Below, piece after piece: positions 1 through 9,207 of a stretch of DNA of 64,000 nt (positions are counted from its first letter, which is position 1; the number at the start of each line of letters is the position of its first letter). Both the position numbers and the translations under genes were made by a program. Origin of the DNA: Thermocaproicibacter melissae (GTDB lineage: Bacteria; Bacillota; Clostridia; Oscillospirales; Acutalibacteraceae); contig NZ_CP101827.1 of NCBI RefSeq assembly GCF_024498295.1, forward strand, positions 1,678,001 through 1,742,000. The letters run 5' to 3'. The notes beneath the pieces are model-generated. The model made no database searches and was not told the origin of the DNA. It worked only from the letters and a program-made list of their open reading frames with translations.

Positions 1-313
1 CCGCAAAAACCCGTTGCGCAATTGCAACAAACTCCTGCCGCGGAATCATTTGGCCGTTTAGCTGCAGCCTCTCACGGAAATCGCAGACATGCGGGGAAAC
101 GGTCAGCCCCGTGCGGTAGCCTGCCGCAGTCAAGATGGACGCGAGCAGGGTACTTGTTGTCCCCTTCCCGTTTGTGCCGGCGACATGGACGGCTCGCAGT
201 TCCTTCTGCGGATTGCCGAGCCGGCGCAGAAGTTCTTTTATCCGTTCCAGCCCCGGCTCTCGGCTGAACCGATGGTACGTGTCTATTTTTTTTAGAGTTT
301 CTTCGTATGTCAT
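1..313 (-). CDS. folC: Bifunctional folylpolyglutamate synthase/dihydrofolate synthase, N-terminal part
   Basis: Only the first ~104 codons lie in the window; the gene runs off the left edge. The N-terminus MTYEETLKKIDTYHRFS is followed near residue 54 by HVAGTNGKGTT, the Mur-ligase-type ATP-binding P-loop of the FolC family. FolC adds glutamate residues to folates in the cytoplasm (and often makes dihydrofolate), using ATP. The ATG at 313 is preceded by GAGGAG at a good distance. It lies 66 bases downstream of valS on the same strand, the usual valS-folC order in Bacillota, and probably shares the valS promoter. Identification is firm; whether it is mono- or bifunctional cannot be judged from this part. 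Confidence 0.9.
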   Translation of the reverse strand, partial: MTYEETLKKIDTYHRFSREPGLERIKELLRRLGNPQKELRAVHVAGTNGKGTTSTLLASILTAAGYRTGLTVSPHVCDFRERLQLNGQMIPRQEFVAIAQRVFA

Positions 314-334
314 AGACTCTCCTCGGAAAATGCA

Positions 335-368
335 AACCTCTCCCGTTCGTCTGAAAACGGGAGAGGTT
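335..368 (-). other. Intercistronic hairpin between valS and folC
   Basis: A perfect 13-bp stem (AACCTCTCCCGTT with its complement) closes an 8-nt loop just after the valS stop. On the minus strand it is followed by TGCATTTTCC, not a run of T, so it looks more like an mRNA processing/stability element or a weak, leaky terminator than a strong terminator. Confidence 0.5.
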
Positions 369-379
369 CATCAAACAGT

Positions 380-3004
380 TTATTGCATTTCTTTAATGCT
401 CGATTCAATGAGGGCAATATGCTCCTTGAGCTTTGCGGCGTTTTGGCGAACTCCTTCCACAACATTCGCCGGAGCTTTGGCAAGGAACTTCTCGTTCTTC
501 AGCTTGGCCTCAGCCGTTGCGAATTGCTTTTTGGCAGATTCGAGTTCCTTCGTCAAACGGGCAAGCTCCGCTTTCTTATCGACTAGCTCATCCGTAGGGA
601 TAAACAGCTTGGCGTCTGGCGTTACGATGGTTACGGCGCCGTCAAGCGTGAAGGACGGGCCGATTTCAACGCTGCTGGCCCAAGCAAGGCGTTCAAAGAT
701 AGGAATTCCCGCGCGGAATGTTTCCGGCATTGCGGTGGCAATGTAGAGACGCGCTCTGCGGGAAGGCGGAACATTCATCTCAGCGCGGCGGTTGCGCACG
801 GCACGAACCGCTTCCATGATTTTGCGCATCTCTTCGGCCGCCTTGGGGAAGCAGTGGTTCTCATCATATTCCGGCCATTTGGAAATCATGATGGACTCGC
901 CGCTGTGCGGAAGCGCCTGCCAAATTTCTTCGGTGATGAACGGCATGAAGGGATGCAGCAACTGCATAGTGGAGGACATGCACCAGACTAGCACCTGACG
1001 TGCATTTTGCGCAGCCTTCTCATCGCCGGAGTTGAGGCGAATCTTCGAGATTTCAATATACCAGTCACAGAACTCATCCCAGAGGAAATCATAGAGTTTC
1101 TGCACGGCAATGCCGAGCTCGAAATGCTCCAGATTATCCGTAACTTCCTTCGTCAAGCGGTTGAAGGAATCGACAATCCACTTGTCCTCGAGAGACAGCT
1201 CTTCCGGAAGAGTGCACGGAACGTCATGCCCTTCGAGGTTCATCAGAATAAAGCGTGCGGCGTTCCAAATCTTATTGGCAAAGTTTCGGCTCGCTTCCAC
1301 CTTATCCTGCGAGAAGCGCATATCGTTTCCTGGGCTATTGCCTGTTGCGAGCGTAAAGCGCAGGGCATCTGCGCCGTACTTGTCGATAATCTCCAGCGGA
1401 TCAATGCCGTTGCCGAGCGATTTGCTCATCTTGCGGCCCTTTTCGTCGCGCACAAGGCCGTGAATCAGCACGGTACGGAACGGTGTTTCGCCCATGTGCT
1501 CCATTCCGGAGAAAATCATGCGGGCGACCCAGAAGAAAATGATGTCGTAACCCGTTACGAGGGTATCGGTCGGGTAGAAATATTCAAGGTCCGGAGTCTT
1601 ATCCGGCCAGCCGAGCGTCGAGAACGGCCAGAGTGCCGATGAGAACCAAGTGTCGAGCGTATCGGGGTCCTGCTCCAGATGCGTGCTGCCGCACTTCGGG
1701 CAGGCATGAGGAGCTTCGCGGGCAACGATGGTTTCTCCGCAGTCCTGGCAATACCACGCGGGGATGCGGTGCCCCCACCAAAGCTGGCGCGAAATGCACC
1801 AGTCGCGGATGTTTTCCATCCAGTGATAATAAATCTTTGCATAACGGTCCGGAATAAACCGCGTCTTGCCGGAGCGGACTGCTTCAATGGCAGGCTCCGC
1901 AAGCGGCTTCATTTTTACGAACCATTGTTTGGAAACGCGTGGTTCCACAATGGTTCCGCAACGATAGCAGGAGCCGACGTTGTGCTTAATTGGCTCCACG
2001 CGCACGAGGTAGCCCTGTTCTTTGAGGTCGTCCACAATCCGCTTACGGGCCTCAAGGCCGGGCAGTCCGGCATATTTTCCGCCGTTCTCGTTGATGCTGC
2101 CGTCTTCGTTCATGACGTTGATGACTTCGAGGTTATGACGCAGACCGACTTCAAAGTCGTTCGGGTCATGCGCCGGTGTAATCTTCACCACACCGGTTCC
2201 GAAGTCGCGCTCAACATATTCATCGGCGATGACCGGAATCTCACGCCCGACAAGGGGTAGAATCAGCGTTTTGCCTACAAGGTGCTTGTAGCGCTCATCC
2301 TCGGGGTGAACCGCCACAGCCGTATCGCCCAGCATCGTTTCGGGGCGGGTGGTAGCAAGTTCAAGATAGCCGCTGCCGTCTTTGAACGGATAGCGCAGAT
2401 GCCAGAAGAAGCCGTCGCGCTCCTCAAACTCAACTTCCGCGTCGGAAATGGAAGTTTTGCAGTGCGGGCACCAGTTGATGATGCGCTCGCCGCGGTAAAT
2501 CAACCCTTTTTCATAAAGACGGACAAAGACCTCGCGAACTGCCTTGGAGCAGCCTTCGTCCAGCGTAAAGCGCTCACGGTCCCAGTCGCAGGAAGAACCG
2601 AGCTTTTTCAGTTGCTCGACGATGCGCCCGCCGTACTGCTCTTTCCACGCCCATGCGCGCTCCAGAAATGCTTCTCGGCCGATTTGTTCTTTTGTAAGGC
2701 CCTCTTTGCGCATGGCTTCGACGATTTTTGCTTCCGTCGCAATGGAAGCGTGGTCGGTGCCGGGGAGCCAAAGAGCGCAATAGCCCTGCATTCTTCTCCA
2801 GCGAATCAGAATATCCTGCAACGTTTCATCGAGGGCATGTCCCATGTGGAGCTTGCCGGTGATGTTCGGCGGCGGAATAACGATGGTATACGGTTTTTTC
2901 TTCGGATCTCGTACCGCGTGGAAGTATTTTTTCTCAAGCCAGAACCGATAGGTTCTGTCTTCAACCTCCTGCGGCTCATAGGTTTTGTTTAATTGCCTGC
3001 TCAT
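380..3004 (-). CDS. valS: Valine--tRNA ligase
   Basis: An 874-residue class I aminoacyl-tRNA synthetase that charges tRNA-Val with valine in the cytoplasm. The HIGH signature appears as HMGH at residues 53-56 after PPPNITGK, and the second ATP motif KMSKS appears in [11 protein letters not shown] around residue 525. WWGHRIPAW and the CxxC pairs in the middle are typical of ValRS, and the last ~65 residues form the Lys/Glu-rich coiled coil that characterises this family. Length is normal. ATG at 3004 has an AGGAAGG ribosome site. It is the first gene of a probable valS-folC transcript driven by the promoter at 3077-3105. No T-box leader is seen in the 100 bases upstream. Confidence 0.98.
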   Translation of the reverse strand: MSRQLNKTYEPQEVEDRTYRFWLEKKYFHAVRDPKKKPYTIVIPPPNITGKLHMGHALDETLQDILIRWRRMQGYCALWLPGTDHASIATEAKIVEAMRKEGLTKEQIGREAFLERAWAWKEQYGGRIVEQLKKLGSSCDWDRERFTLDEGCSKAVREVFVRLYEKGLIYRGERIINWCPHCKTSISDAEVEFEERDGFFWHLRYPFKDGSGYLELATTRPETMLGDTAVAVHPEDERYKHLVGKTLILPLVGREIPVIADEYVERDFGTGVVKITPAHDPNDFEVGLRHNLEVINVMNEDGSINENGGKYAGLPGLEARKRIVDDLKEQGYLVRVEPIKHNVGSCYRCGTIVEPRVSKQWFVKMKPLAEPAIEAVRSGKTRFIPDRYAKIYYHWMENIRDWCISRQLWWGHRIPAWYCQDCGETIVAREAPHACPKCGSTHLEQDPDTLDTWFSSALWPFSTLGWPDKTPDLEYFYPTDTLVTGYDIIFFWVARMIFSGMEHMGETPFRTVLIHGLVRDEKGRKMSKSLGNGIDPLEIIDKYGADALRFTLATGNSPGNDMRFSQDKVEASRNFANKIWNAARFILMNLEGHDVPCTLPEELSLEDKWIVDSFNRLTKEVTDNLEHFELGIAVQKLYDFLWDEFCDWYIEISKIRLNSGDEKAAQNARQVLVWCMSSTMQLLHPFMPFITEEIWQALPHSGESIMISKWPEYDENHCFPKAAEEMRKIMEAVRAVRNRRAEMNVPPSRRARLYIATAMPETFRAGIPIFERLAWASSVEIGPSFTLDGAVTIVTPDAKLFIPTDELVDKKAELARLTKELESAKKQFATAEAKLKNEKFLAKAPANVVEGVRQNAAKLKEHIALIESSIKEMQ

Positions 3005-3076
3005 GTTTTATCCTTCCTCTGTTGTTCGGACAGCGCTATGCGTGCCAAGTTTCTGAGAAAAATACATGTTCTTTTT

Positions 3077-3105
3077 ATTATTGCATTGCTCAGTTGCTTT
3101 GTCAA
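3077..3105 (-). promoter_or_regulatory. Sigma-A promoter of valS-folC
   Basis: On the minus strand TTGACA (3105-3100) and AATAAT (3082-3077) are separated by exactly 17 bp, about 70 bases upstream of the valS start. Confidence 0.7.
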
Positions 3106-3107
3106 AT

Positions 3108-3614
3108 TTATCCCGCGGGAACCGGAGAAGCACAACCGTTCGGAGCAGCGCAATCAATTGCGACGGCAACACAAAGGGCGAGCGGAATATTCGCTTCTTG
3201 TGTAACCGTCACAGCGTAACATTCCGACCTGCCCATCCAGCAGCTGCCGTGCGTCATGACGACGGAGGGCTCGGAATGGCCGCGGTGGTCTTCCACAACA
3301 TCAAACGAACGTGTGAGCAGACTGCCCCGAAAACGCCAGTTCAAGCCTTTGAACTGCACGCTTCTGTGCGGAGCCTGTGTTCTGACCCAGATGCGCAGTC
3401 TGCGGGTTCCGCTTACCGCTGTAAAACGGTACATTCCCGGCAGACAGACGCCCGTCAGCTTAGCTGCTGTTCCGCCATCGGGAATATGCAGCGCAAAGTG
3501 CGCCCCAACGGACAGATATTCGCCGCACACTTCATACAGCAGCTTGCCGCCTTCGTCCAGAACAGAAAACAGGACCTTCGGCCGCCCGCTCTCCGGTTTA
3601 AGATAAAGTTGCAC
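3108..3614 (-). CDS. LURP-one-related (YxjI/LOR) family protein
   Basis: A protein of about 168 residues starting VQLYLKPESGRPKV. The pattern FSVLDEGGKLLYEV, then a middle beta-rich section, then GLNWRFRGSLLTRSFDVVE and a closing hydrophobic LALCVAVAIDC is that of the LURP-one-related/tubby C-terminal-like fold (bacterial YxjI). The molecular function of bacterial members is not established; phospholipid-binding or scaffold roles are only proposed. An in-frame ATG exists at 3680, but a promoter (TTGCCG-17-TAGAAT, 3652-3680) lies over it, so the GTG at 3614 behind AGGAAGAGGGGG is the likely start. Codon 168 ends about 100 bases before valS. Family call is by pattern only. Confidence 0.7.
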   Translation of the reverse strand: MQLYLKPESGRPKVLFSVLDEGGKLLYEVCGEYLSVGAHFALHIPDGGTAAKLTGVCLPGMYRFTAVSGTRRLRIWVRTQAPHRSVQFKGLNWRFRGSLLTRSFDVVEDHRGHSEPSVVMTHGSCWMGRSECYAVTVTQEANIPLALCVAVAIDCAAPNGCASPVPAG

Positions 3615-3651
3615 TACCCCCTCTTCCTTTCCTGCGTTCTTAACTGGTGCT

Positions 3652-3680
3652 ATTCTATCATTTTTCCCTTCACGCGGCAA
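3652..3680 (-). promoter_or_regulatory. Promoter of the LURP-one-related gene
   Basis: TTGCCG (3680-3675) and TAGAAT (3657-3652) with a 17-bp spacer on the minus strand. It sits inside the longer possible reading frame and so argues for the shorter GTG start at 3614. Confidence 0.6.
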
Positions 3681-3738
3681 GCGATAATCCCTCCTGCGGG
3701 CAATATTTCGCCTGCTACCCGGCGGAAATAAACTATGC

Positions 3739-3744
3739 TATAAT
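3739..3744 (+). promoter_or_regulatory. Extended -10 promoter element of the DUF3810 gene
   Basis: TGCTATAAT is an extended -10 element; no good -35 is visible. It lies 36 bases before the start of the gene at 3780. Confidence 0.5.
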
Positions 3745-3779
3745 ATGGACAACTTCTTGAACGGAGGTACCCCTACGTT

Positions 3780-4886
3780 ATGAAAGCCGTATTCAAGCTC
3801 CGCCGGCTTTGGATTTTGCTTACGATTCCGGTTTCATTTGCGCTCATCTTTGCATCTTCGTCCCTCCCGGGCTTTGCGGAAAGCTACGCAGAACGGATTT
3901 ACCCCTATCTTTCGCGCGGCTTGAATGCTGTCACCTCGCTTGTGCCGTTTTCTCTTGCGGAAATCTTGGTATATTTTCTCATTGCCTTTCTGATTGCGGC
4001 TTTTGTTCGCTTTGTTGTCCGCCTGATTCGTTTAAAAGGGAAACGCGGTGAAACGGCAGCGCGCTTTTTGATCAATCTGCTTTGCGGTGCAGGCATCCTG
4101 CTTTTTTTGTTTACCATCAACTGCGGAATCAACTATTACCGCAGCACCTTTGCGCAGACATGCGGCCTCACCGTCAAAGAATCGTCCAGCGAGGAACTTA
4201 TTGAACTGTGCAAATCTCTCGCAGAGGATTCCAATGCCCTTCGTGCCAAAGTGAAAACAGACAGCAATGCCGTCATGCTGCTGCACAAGCGGGACTTTCG
4301 GGAAAATGCGGATACGGCGCGCGTTTCATTTGACCGCCTCAGCGCAGAATATCCGCTGCTGTATTCGGGTTACGGCGCCCCGAAACCTGTTTTAGCCTCA
4401 CTGGCGATGTCCCAGTGCAATATTACAGGAATATTCTTCCCGTTTACCTTTGAAGCAAACGTCAATACCGACGTTCCCGAATATACGATTCCGTTTACTA
4501 TGTGCCACGAGCTTTCTCATCTGCGCGGCTATATGCGGGAAGATGAGGCGAATTTTATCGCTTACTTAGCCTGCCGCAGCAGCGACGATATTGACTTTCG
4601 CTATTCCGGCGCCGCTATGGCGTTCACTTATGCCTCCAACGCTTTGTTTGCAACGGATTCCCAAAAAGCGGCACAAATCTTTTCCACTCTGAGCGAAGGA
4701 GTCCGGCGCGACTTGGCGTTCAACAACGAATACTGGAGCCGGTTTACCGGCCCAGCGGCCGATGCGGCAGATTCCATCAATGACAATTATTTGAAAGCCA
4801 ACAGCCAAAAAGACGGCGTACAGAGTTATGGGCGTATGGTCGACCTGCTGCTGGCACTCCAGCGCGCAGAAAAAGAAGGAAAATAA
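3780..4886 (+). CDS. DUF3810-family membrane protein with HExxH metallopeptidase motif
   Basis: A 368-residue protein with three hydrophobic segments in the first ~125 residues (about 10-30, 55-80 and 97-118) and a soluble C-terminal domain. HELSH at residues 243-247 followed by the acidic cluster EDEANF at 254-259 is a zincin-type zinc site, as known for DUF3810 proteins. The likely topology is membrane-anchored with the peptidase-like domain on one side; the substrate is unknown. The start ATG at 3780 follows GGAGGT. It stands alone, convergent with the bactofilin gene across a shared terminator. No catalytic test can be inferred from sequence alone. Confidence 0.8.
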   Translation: MKAVFKLRRLWILLTIPVSFALIFASSSLPGFAESYAERIYPYLSRGLNAVTSLVPFSLAEILVYFLIAFLIAAFVRFVVRLIRLKGKRGETAARFLINLLCGAGILLFLFTINCGINYYRSTFAQTCGLTVKESSSEELIELCKSLAEDSNALRAKVKTDSNAVMLLHKRDFRENADTARVSFDRLSAEYPLLYSGYGAPKPVLASLAMSQCNITGIFFPFTFEANVNTDVPEYTIPFTMCHELSHLRGYMREDEANFIAYLACRSSDDIDFRYSGAAMAFTYASNALFATDSQKAAQIFSTLSEGVRRDLAFNNEYWSRFTGPAADAADSINDNYLKANSQKDGVQSYGRMVDLLLALQRAEKEGK

Positions 4887-4889
4887 AAA

Positions 4890-4922
4890 GGCAGCCGGTT
4901 AATCCGGCTGCCTTTCGTTTTA
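4890..4922 (+). terminator. Bidirectional intrinsic terminator
   Basis: Stem GGCAGCCGG/CCGGCTGCC with a 5-nt loop, T-rich on the plus side (TTTCGTTTT) and TTTTTATTTT on the minus side. It serves the DUF3810 gene and the convergent bactofilin gene. Confidence 0.85.
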
Positions 4923-4934
4923 CTGGAAAGCAAT

Positions 4935-5639
4935 TTAGTTGTTTGTATCAGGTAGATCGTCCGGCAGATCTACGTCGTCAATGCTGCCGTCAGAAACCTG
5001 AATTGAACCCTGGAGACGCGCACCGCTTTCCACGGTGATTGTGGTGGAAGTAACATCGCCGATGATAACTGCGTTGCCCTGCAAATTCACATTCCCCATA
5101 ACGTGGACATTTCCTTTCAGCTTTCCGTCGAAGGTAAGGCTTCCGCCTTTAATATCGCCGACAATGACCGAATTGCTATCGACAACAATAGAATCCGATG
5201 CACTGATATTGCCGCGCACAGTGCAATCCATCAGGTCGACACTGGAACCCTGAACGTCACCGATCTGTTTGCCGTTGATTTTCACCCTTCCGGTCGTTTC
5301 GATACTTCCAGAAACAGAACCGTACATCTCAATGTCACCGTCGGACTTGATGTTACCATTAATGACAGTGCCCTTGGAGATAATCGTCGCATTCACGCTG
5401 CTTGTTTCAAAATTACGCATATCCTGCTGCGGGATCTGTTTCTGCTGCGAATAATCGCGGCGGAACGGACGGTTCCCGTTCTCAAGACGATCCTCGTTTA
5501 TTCCCCTCATATCGTACGAATGCTCTTGCATATCCATGTTCTTCACCTTTGCTGAATCCTCCTCATCTTCCGGTCCGTTCCAAATACGCTTAATCATGTG
5601 GGTGAAACCTTGATTTTGCGTAGAGAATCCTGTTTCCAT
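4935..5639 (-). CDS. Bactofilin (polymer-forming cytoskeletal protein)
   Basis: A 234-residue protein. Residues ~1-80 are polar and probably disordered; ~82-220 is the bactofilin domain, a right-handed beta-helix made of short repeats such as GTVINGNIKSDGDIEMYGSV, then SGSIETTGRVKI and so on. The tail is acidic (DDVDLPDDLPDTNN). Bactofilins self-assemble without nucleotides into filaments that scaffold cell-wall or envelope proteins. ATG at 5639 follows AAAGGGGA; another ATG at 5597 (MIKRIW) is possible. It is monocistronic, with its own -10 (TATAAT, 5702-5697), and ends at the shared terminator. Confidence 0.9.
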   Translation of the reverse strand: METGFSTQNQGFTHMIKRIWNGPEDEEDSAKVKNMDMQEHSYDMRGINEDRLENGNRPFRRDYSQQKQIPQQDMRNFETSSVNATIISKGTVINGNIKSDGDIEMYGSVSGSIETTGRVKINGKQIGDVQGSSVDLMDCTVRGNISASDSIVVDSNSVIVGDIKGGSLTFDGKLKGNVHVMGNVNLQGNAVIIGDVTSTTITVESGARLQGSIQVSDGSIDDVDLPDDLPDTNN

Positions 5640-5696
5640 ACCTATTTGTCCCCTTTTCTCTGGTTAACGGCGAAAATAGCATGAACCATTTTATAT

Positions 5697-5702
5697 ATTA
5701 TA
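5697..5702 (-). promoter_or_regulatory. -10 element of the bactofilin gene
   Basis: TATAAT on the minus strand 58 bases upstream of the start, in an AT-rich stretch; the -35 is poor. Confidence 0.45.
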
Positions 5703-5764
5703 CATTAATCCTGTCGCATTTTCCAGTATTTTGCTATTTTTTGTTGAAAATTTCGGGATGCACA

Positions 5765-5796
5765 AAAAGCTCCCGAAATATTTCGGGAGCTTTTTT
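5765..5796 (-). terminator. Terminator of the liv operon
   Basis: An AAAAGCTCCCGAAA/TTTCGGGAGCTTTT palindrome with runs of T on both sides, directly after the livF stop in the minus direction. Confidence 0.85.
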
Positions 5797-5807
5797 CATT
5801 CATGCGG

Positions 5808-6512
5808 TCAGCCGCCAAGGTATGCTTTTTTCACGGATTCGTCGTTCAACAGGTCGGAAGCTTTACCTTCCAGTGTAATGCGCCCCGTTTCAATGACGTA
5901 GGCACGGTTTGCGATGGAAAGTGCCATGTTCGCATTCTGCTCAACAAGGAGCACCGTCGTGCCGGACTTGTTGATGTCCTGAATAATGGAGAAAATCTCT
6001 TGGACAACAATCGGTGCAAGGCCCATGGACGGTTCGTCCAACAGCAAAATCTTCGGGCGCGACATCAGCGCACGACCCATGGCAAGCATCTGCTGTTCGC
6101 CGCCGCTGAGGGTCCCAGCACGTTGTCTGAGGCGCTCCTTCAAGCGCGGAAATCTTGTGAAAACAGACTCGAAGTCTTTCTCAATCTCCGCTTTGTCTTT
6201 TCGGCGATATGCGCCGAGCTGCAGATTTTCGGCCACTGTCATGTTGGCGAAAATGCGGCGCCCTTCCGGCACATGGGAAATCCCCAGATAAGGAATTTTA
6301 TGCGGCGGAATTTTTGTAATGTCCTGCCCTTCAAATTCTATCGTTCCGCTTGAAGGGGTAACAAGCCCGGAAATAGCACGAAGCGTAGAGGTTTTGCCCG
6401 CGCCGTTTGCACCGATCAGCGTTACGATTTCGCCTTCGTTGACTTCCATGTTGACATCGCTGAGTGCATGGATTCCGCCATAATAAACATTCAGATTCGT
6501 AATCTTAAGCAT
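5808..6512 (-). CDS. livF: High-affinity branched-chain amino acid ABC transporter ATP-binding protein LivF
   Basis: A 234-residue ABC ATPase, last gene of the livKHMGF operon. Walker A is GANGAGKT (~35-42), the signature is LSGGEQQML, and Walker B is ILLLDEPSMGLAP, the last with the PSMGLAP wording typical of LivF. With LivG it powers uptake of leucine, isoleucine and valine through LivHM. The ATG at 6512 (MLKITNLNVYYGG) follows GAGGAGG at 7 nt; an ATG at 6527 lacks this. The start overlaps the livG stop by 8 bases, suggesting translational coupling. Confidence 0.93.
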   Translation of the reverse strand: MLKITNLNVYYGGIHALSDVNMEVNEGEIVTLIGANGAGKTSTLRAISGLVTPSSGTIEFEGQDITKIPPHKIPYLGISHVPEGRRIFANMTVAENLQLGAYRRKDKAEIEKDFESVFTRFPRLKERLRQRAGTLSGGEQQMLAMGRALMSRPKILLLDEPSMGLAPIVVQEIFSIIQDINKSGTTVLLVEQNANMALSIANRAYVIETGRITLEGKASDLLNDESVKKAYLGG

Positions 6513-7278
6513 GGGCAGCCTCCTCACCGAGATAGGCTTCGATTACCTTCGGGTTATTGCGGATTTCCTCCGGGGTACCCTCGGCAATAATTTTCCCGTA
6601 ATCAAGCACAACGATTTTTTCGCAGACGCCCATAACAAGACGCATGTCGTGTTCAATCAGAAGAATGGCAATGTCAAACTTCTCGCGGATCCAGCGAATC
6701 AGATCGCTGAGTTCCTGGGTTTCCTGCGGATTCATACCGGCCGCTGGCTCATCGAGAAGAAGGAGCTTCGGCTGGGTCGCAAGCGCTCTTGCTATTTCAA
6801 GGCGGCGCTGCTCCCCGTAAGGAAGGTTGGTGGCCAATTCGTTCTTCTTATCCTCAAGATGGAAAACCTTAAGCAGCTCGAGAGATTTCTCTTCAATCTC
6901 TTTTTCTTCCTGAAAATATCTAGGCAGGCGCAGAATCGATTCCGCAAGATTGCATTTTGTTTGGTAAATGTAAGAAATCTTTACGTTTTCAAGCACCGTG
7001 AGATTCTTCATCAGACGGATATTCTGAAACGTACGGGCTATGCCCTCGCTGGTAATGTTGTAAGGCCTCATACCGGCGATGGATTTGCCGTTAAACAGAA
7101 TCTTTCCTCTGGTGGGGCGGTAAACGCCGGTGAGCATGTTGAAAACGGTCGTCTTGCCTGCACCGTTCGGTCCAATCAGACCGCAAATGTCATTTTTCTC
7201 CATCTGCATGGAAAAATCCGAGACAGCCATCAGGCCGCCGAACTGGATGGAGATTTTTTGAATGTCAAGCAGCGGCAT
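6505..7278 (-). CDS. livG: High-affinity branched-chain amino acid ABC transporter ATP-binding protein LivG
   Basis: A 257-residue ABC ATPase starting MPLLDIQKISIQFGGLMAV. Walker A GPNGAGKTT, signature LPYGEQRRLEIARAL, Walker B LLLLDEPAAGMNP and the C-terminal EGTPEEIRNNPKVIEAYLG tail are all typical of LivG. It pairs with LivF on the cytoplasmic face of LivHM. AAAGGGGG lies before this ATG, while the longer frame (to 7350) lies within livM. The start overlaps the livM stop by 14 bases. Confidence 0.93.
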   Translation of the reverse strand: MPLLDIQKISIQFGGLMAVSDFSMQMEKNDICGLIGPNGAGKTTVFNMLTGVYRPTRGKILFNGKSIAGMRPYNITSEGIARTFQNIRLMKNLTVLENVKISYIYQTKCNLAESILRLPRYFQEEKEIEEKSLELLKVFHLEDKKNELATNLPYGEQRRLEIARALATQPKLLLLDEPAAGMNPQETQELSDLIRWIREKFDIAILLIEHDMRLVMGVCEKIVVLDYGKIIAEGTPEEIRNNPKVIEAYLGEEAAHA

Positions 7279-8215
7279 TCTTCTTGCCCCCTTTGCGGCG
7301 GAATGTGTCAACAAGGTCGGAAATCCACGGAATGCGCACTTTCTTGACACGCATAATCATGATAACAATCAGAAGCAGCGGATAGATGACCATGCGGTAA
7401 TCCTCAAGGAAGCGCAGGGCTTCCGGAAGGATGGTAAGAATCGTCGTCGATGTGATGCAGCCGGCAAAATTACCGCTGCCGCCCAGAACGACATAGATGA
7501 CTAGGTCAATGGATTTGAAGTAGTTGAAAGAAGTCGGCTCAATGAACATCATCAGGAAGGCATAAAGGCCACCTGCAAATCCCGCAAAGAACGCACCAAT
7601 TGTAAACGCCATGATTTTGTAGCGTGTTGTATTGATGCCCATTGCCTCCGCCGCAATTTCATCTTCGCGGACAGAAATCATCGCACGGCCTTGCCTGGAA
7701 TTCACAACATGATAAAGAATCAGGATTGTGACAACCATGGAGAAAAACACTAGGGCAAACGTGGTTTCGCCCGGAATGCCCGTCAAGCCCTGTGCGCCGC
7801 CGAGCATAGGAATATTCTGAATCGCAACGACGATGATTTCGCAGAAGCCCAACGTGGTAATGGCAAGGTAGTCGCCCTTTAGACGCAAAGTCGGCAGGCC
7901 GATGAGGAAGCCGAACAATGCCGCGATGATGCTTCCGATGATGAGGGATAAAAAGAACGGAACTCCGGCCTGGTTAACAACCGCCGCGCCGTATGCGCCG
8001 ATTGCCATGAACGCAGAGTGGCCGAGTGTAAGCTGTCCCGTGTAATTAATGACAAGGTTTGCACTGAGTGCCAAAATCACGTTGATGCAGATTGTCATGA
8101 GGATGCGTTCTAAGTAAGCGTCGATCACGCCTAGATAGATCAGCAGCGAGAACACACCAAATACTGCTACCGAGGAGGCGAGATAGACGGCAAGTTTCTT
8201 CACAAAAGCAGTCAT
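7265..8215 (-). CDS. livM: Branched-chain amino acid ABC transporter permease LivM
   Basis: A 316-residue integral membrane permease with about nine hydrophobic segments. The stretch GDYLAITTLGFCEII and the GGSGNFAGC motif are typical of LivM. The C-terminus is basic (RRKGGKKNAAA). With LivH it forms the membrane channel of the liv importer. It begins 8 bases after the livH stop; the ribosome site is weak (GGTGAGAG), so coupling to livH translation is likely. Confidence 0.92.
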   Translation of the reverse strand: MTAFVKKLAVYLASSVAVFGVFSLLIYLGVIDAYLERILMTICINVILALSANLVINYTGQLTLGHSAFMAIGAYGAAVVNQAGVPFFLSLIIGSIIAALFGFLIGLPTLRLKGDYLAITTLGFCEIIVVAIQNIPMLGGAQGLTGIPGETTFALVFFSMVVTILILYHVVNSRQGRAMISVREDEIAAEAMGINTTRYKIMAFTIGAFFAGFAGGLYAFLMMFIEPTSFNYFKSIDLVIYVVLGGSGNFAGCITSTTILTILPEALRFLEDYRMVIYPLLLIVIMIMRVKKVRIPWISDLVDTFRRKGGKKNAAA

Positions 8216-8223
8216 ACTCTCAC

Positions 8224-9108
8224 CTACACTTTCTCGCTGACTTTTTTACCAAGCAGCCCGCTCGGTTTGATAATCAGAATGACAATTAGGACGATAAAGC
8301 CGATGGCATGGGATAGCGGTGAATACCACGCGGTTACGAAGGTTTCGATGACGCCGAGAACAAGGCCGCCGAGGAACGCACCCGGAATGAGGCCGATGCC
8401 GCCGAAGACAGCAGCGGTAAAGGCTTTGATGCCCGGCTGAATTCCCATGTACGGTTCAACGCTGTTATAAAGGATTCCGACCAGCACGCCGGCCGCACCC
8501 GCAAGGGCGGAGCCGATGGCGAACGTAGCGGAAATGGTCGCGTCAACATTAATTCCCATCAGCGCGGCGGCATCCTTGTCCGCTGAAGTTGCACGCATAG
8601 CTTTGCCGATTTTTGTCTTGTAAATGATAATCTGCAGCAGAAGCATCAGCACAACCGAGGTGAGCAAAATGATGAGATGCAGAGAATCGGTATGCACCGG
8701 TCCAATGGCGATAGTCTTCTGCGCAAGGATGTCATGCGGGTAGCTTCTCTGTGCGGCGCCGAAGATGGCATTGAAGGTGTTCTCCAAAAGGAGAGAAACA
8801 CCCATTGCCGTAATCAGCAATGCTATGTTCGACGCTTTCCGCAGCGGCTTGTAGGCGATTCTCTCAACAAGAACGCCTGCAATTGCCGAACCAACCATGG
8901 CGATCAGAAGAGTCGGAATGAACGGCAGGTGAAGATTTATGGATGCAAAAAGGCCTATGTAGGCGCCCACCATGTAAATATCACAGTGGGCGAAATTGAT
9001 CAGGCCGATAATGCCGTAAACCATGGTATAGCCAAGGGCAATCAATGCGTAGACACTCCCAAGCGAGAGGCCGTTGATCAATTGCTGAAGAATTTCAACT
9101 AGACTCAA
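8224..9108 (-). CDS. livH: Branched-chain amino acid ABC transporter permease LivH
   Basis: A 294-residue membrane permease beginning LSLVEILQQLINGLSLGSVYALIAL, with the LivH landmarks GYTMVYGIIGLINFAHCD and AVFGGIGLIPGAFLGG. It forms the transmembrane path with LivM. The initiator is TTG at 9108, 8 nt behind GGAGG. It follows livK by ~100 bases. Confidence 0.93.
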   Translation of the reverse strand: MSLVEILQQLINGLSLGSVYALIALGYTMVYGIIGLINFAHCDIYMVGAYIGLFASINLHLPFIPTLLIAMVGSAIAGVLVERIAYKPLRKASNIALLITAMGVSLLLENTFNAIFGAAQRSYPHDILAQKTIAIGPVHTDSLHLIILLTSVVLMLLLQIIIYKTKIGKAMRATSADKDAAALMGINVDATISATFAIGSALAGAAGVLVGILYNSVEPYMGIQPGIKAFTAAVFGGIGLIPGAFLGGLVLGVIETFVTAWYSPLSHAIGFIVLIVILIIKPSGLLGKKVSEKV

Positions 9109-9207
9109 CTTCTTTTCCTCCTATTTCACGCCACAACCGTGCTGGAAAAGCTGCCTCTCCTCCCGGGAAGCATCTTCCTTGATTCAAAGCGCAAGCCGCT
9201 TCGCAGG

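Noticed and set aside
3005-3107. A T-box leader for valS
   Set aside because: No GGGTGGTACCGCG-like sequence, no terminator and too little space; a plain sigma-A promoter is found instead.
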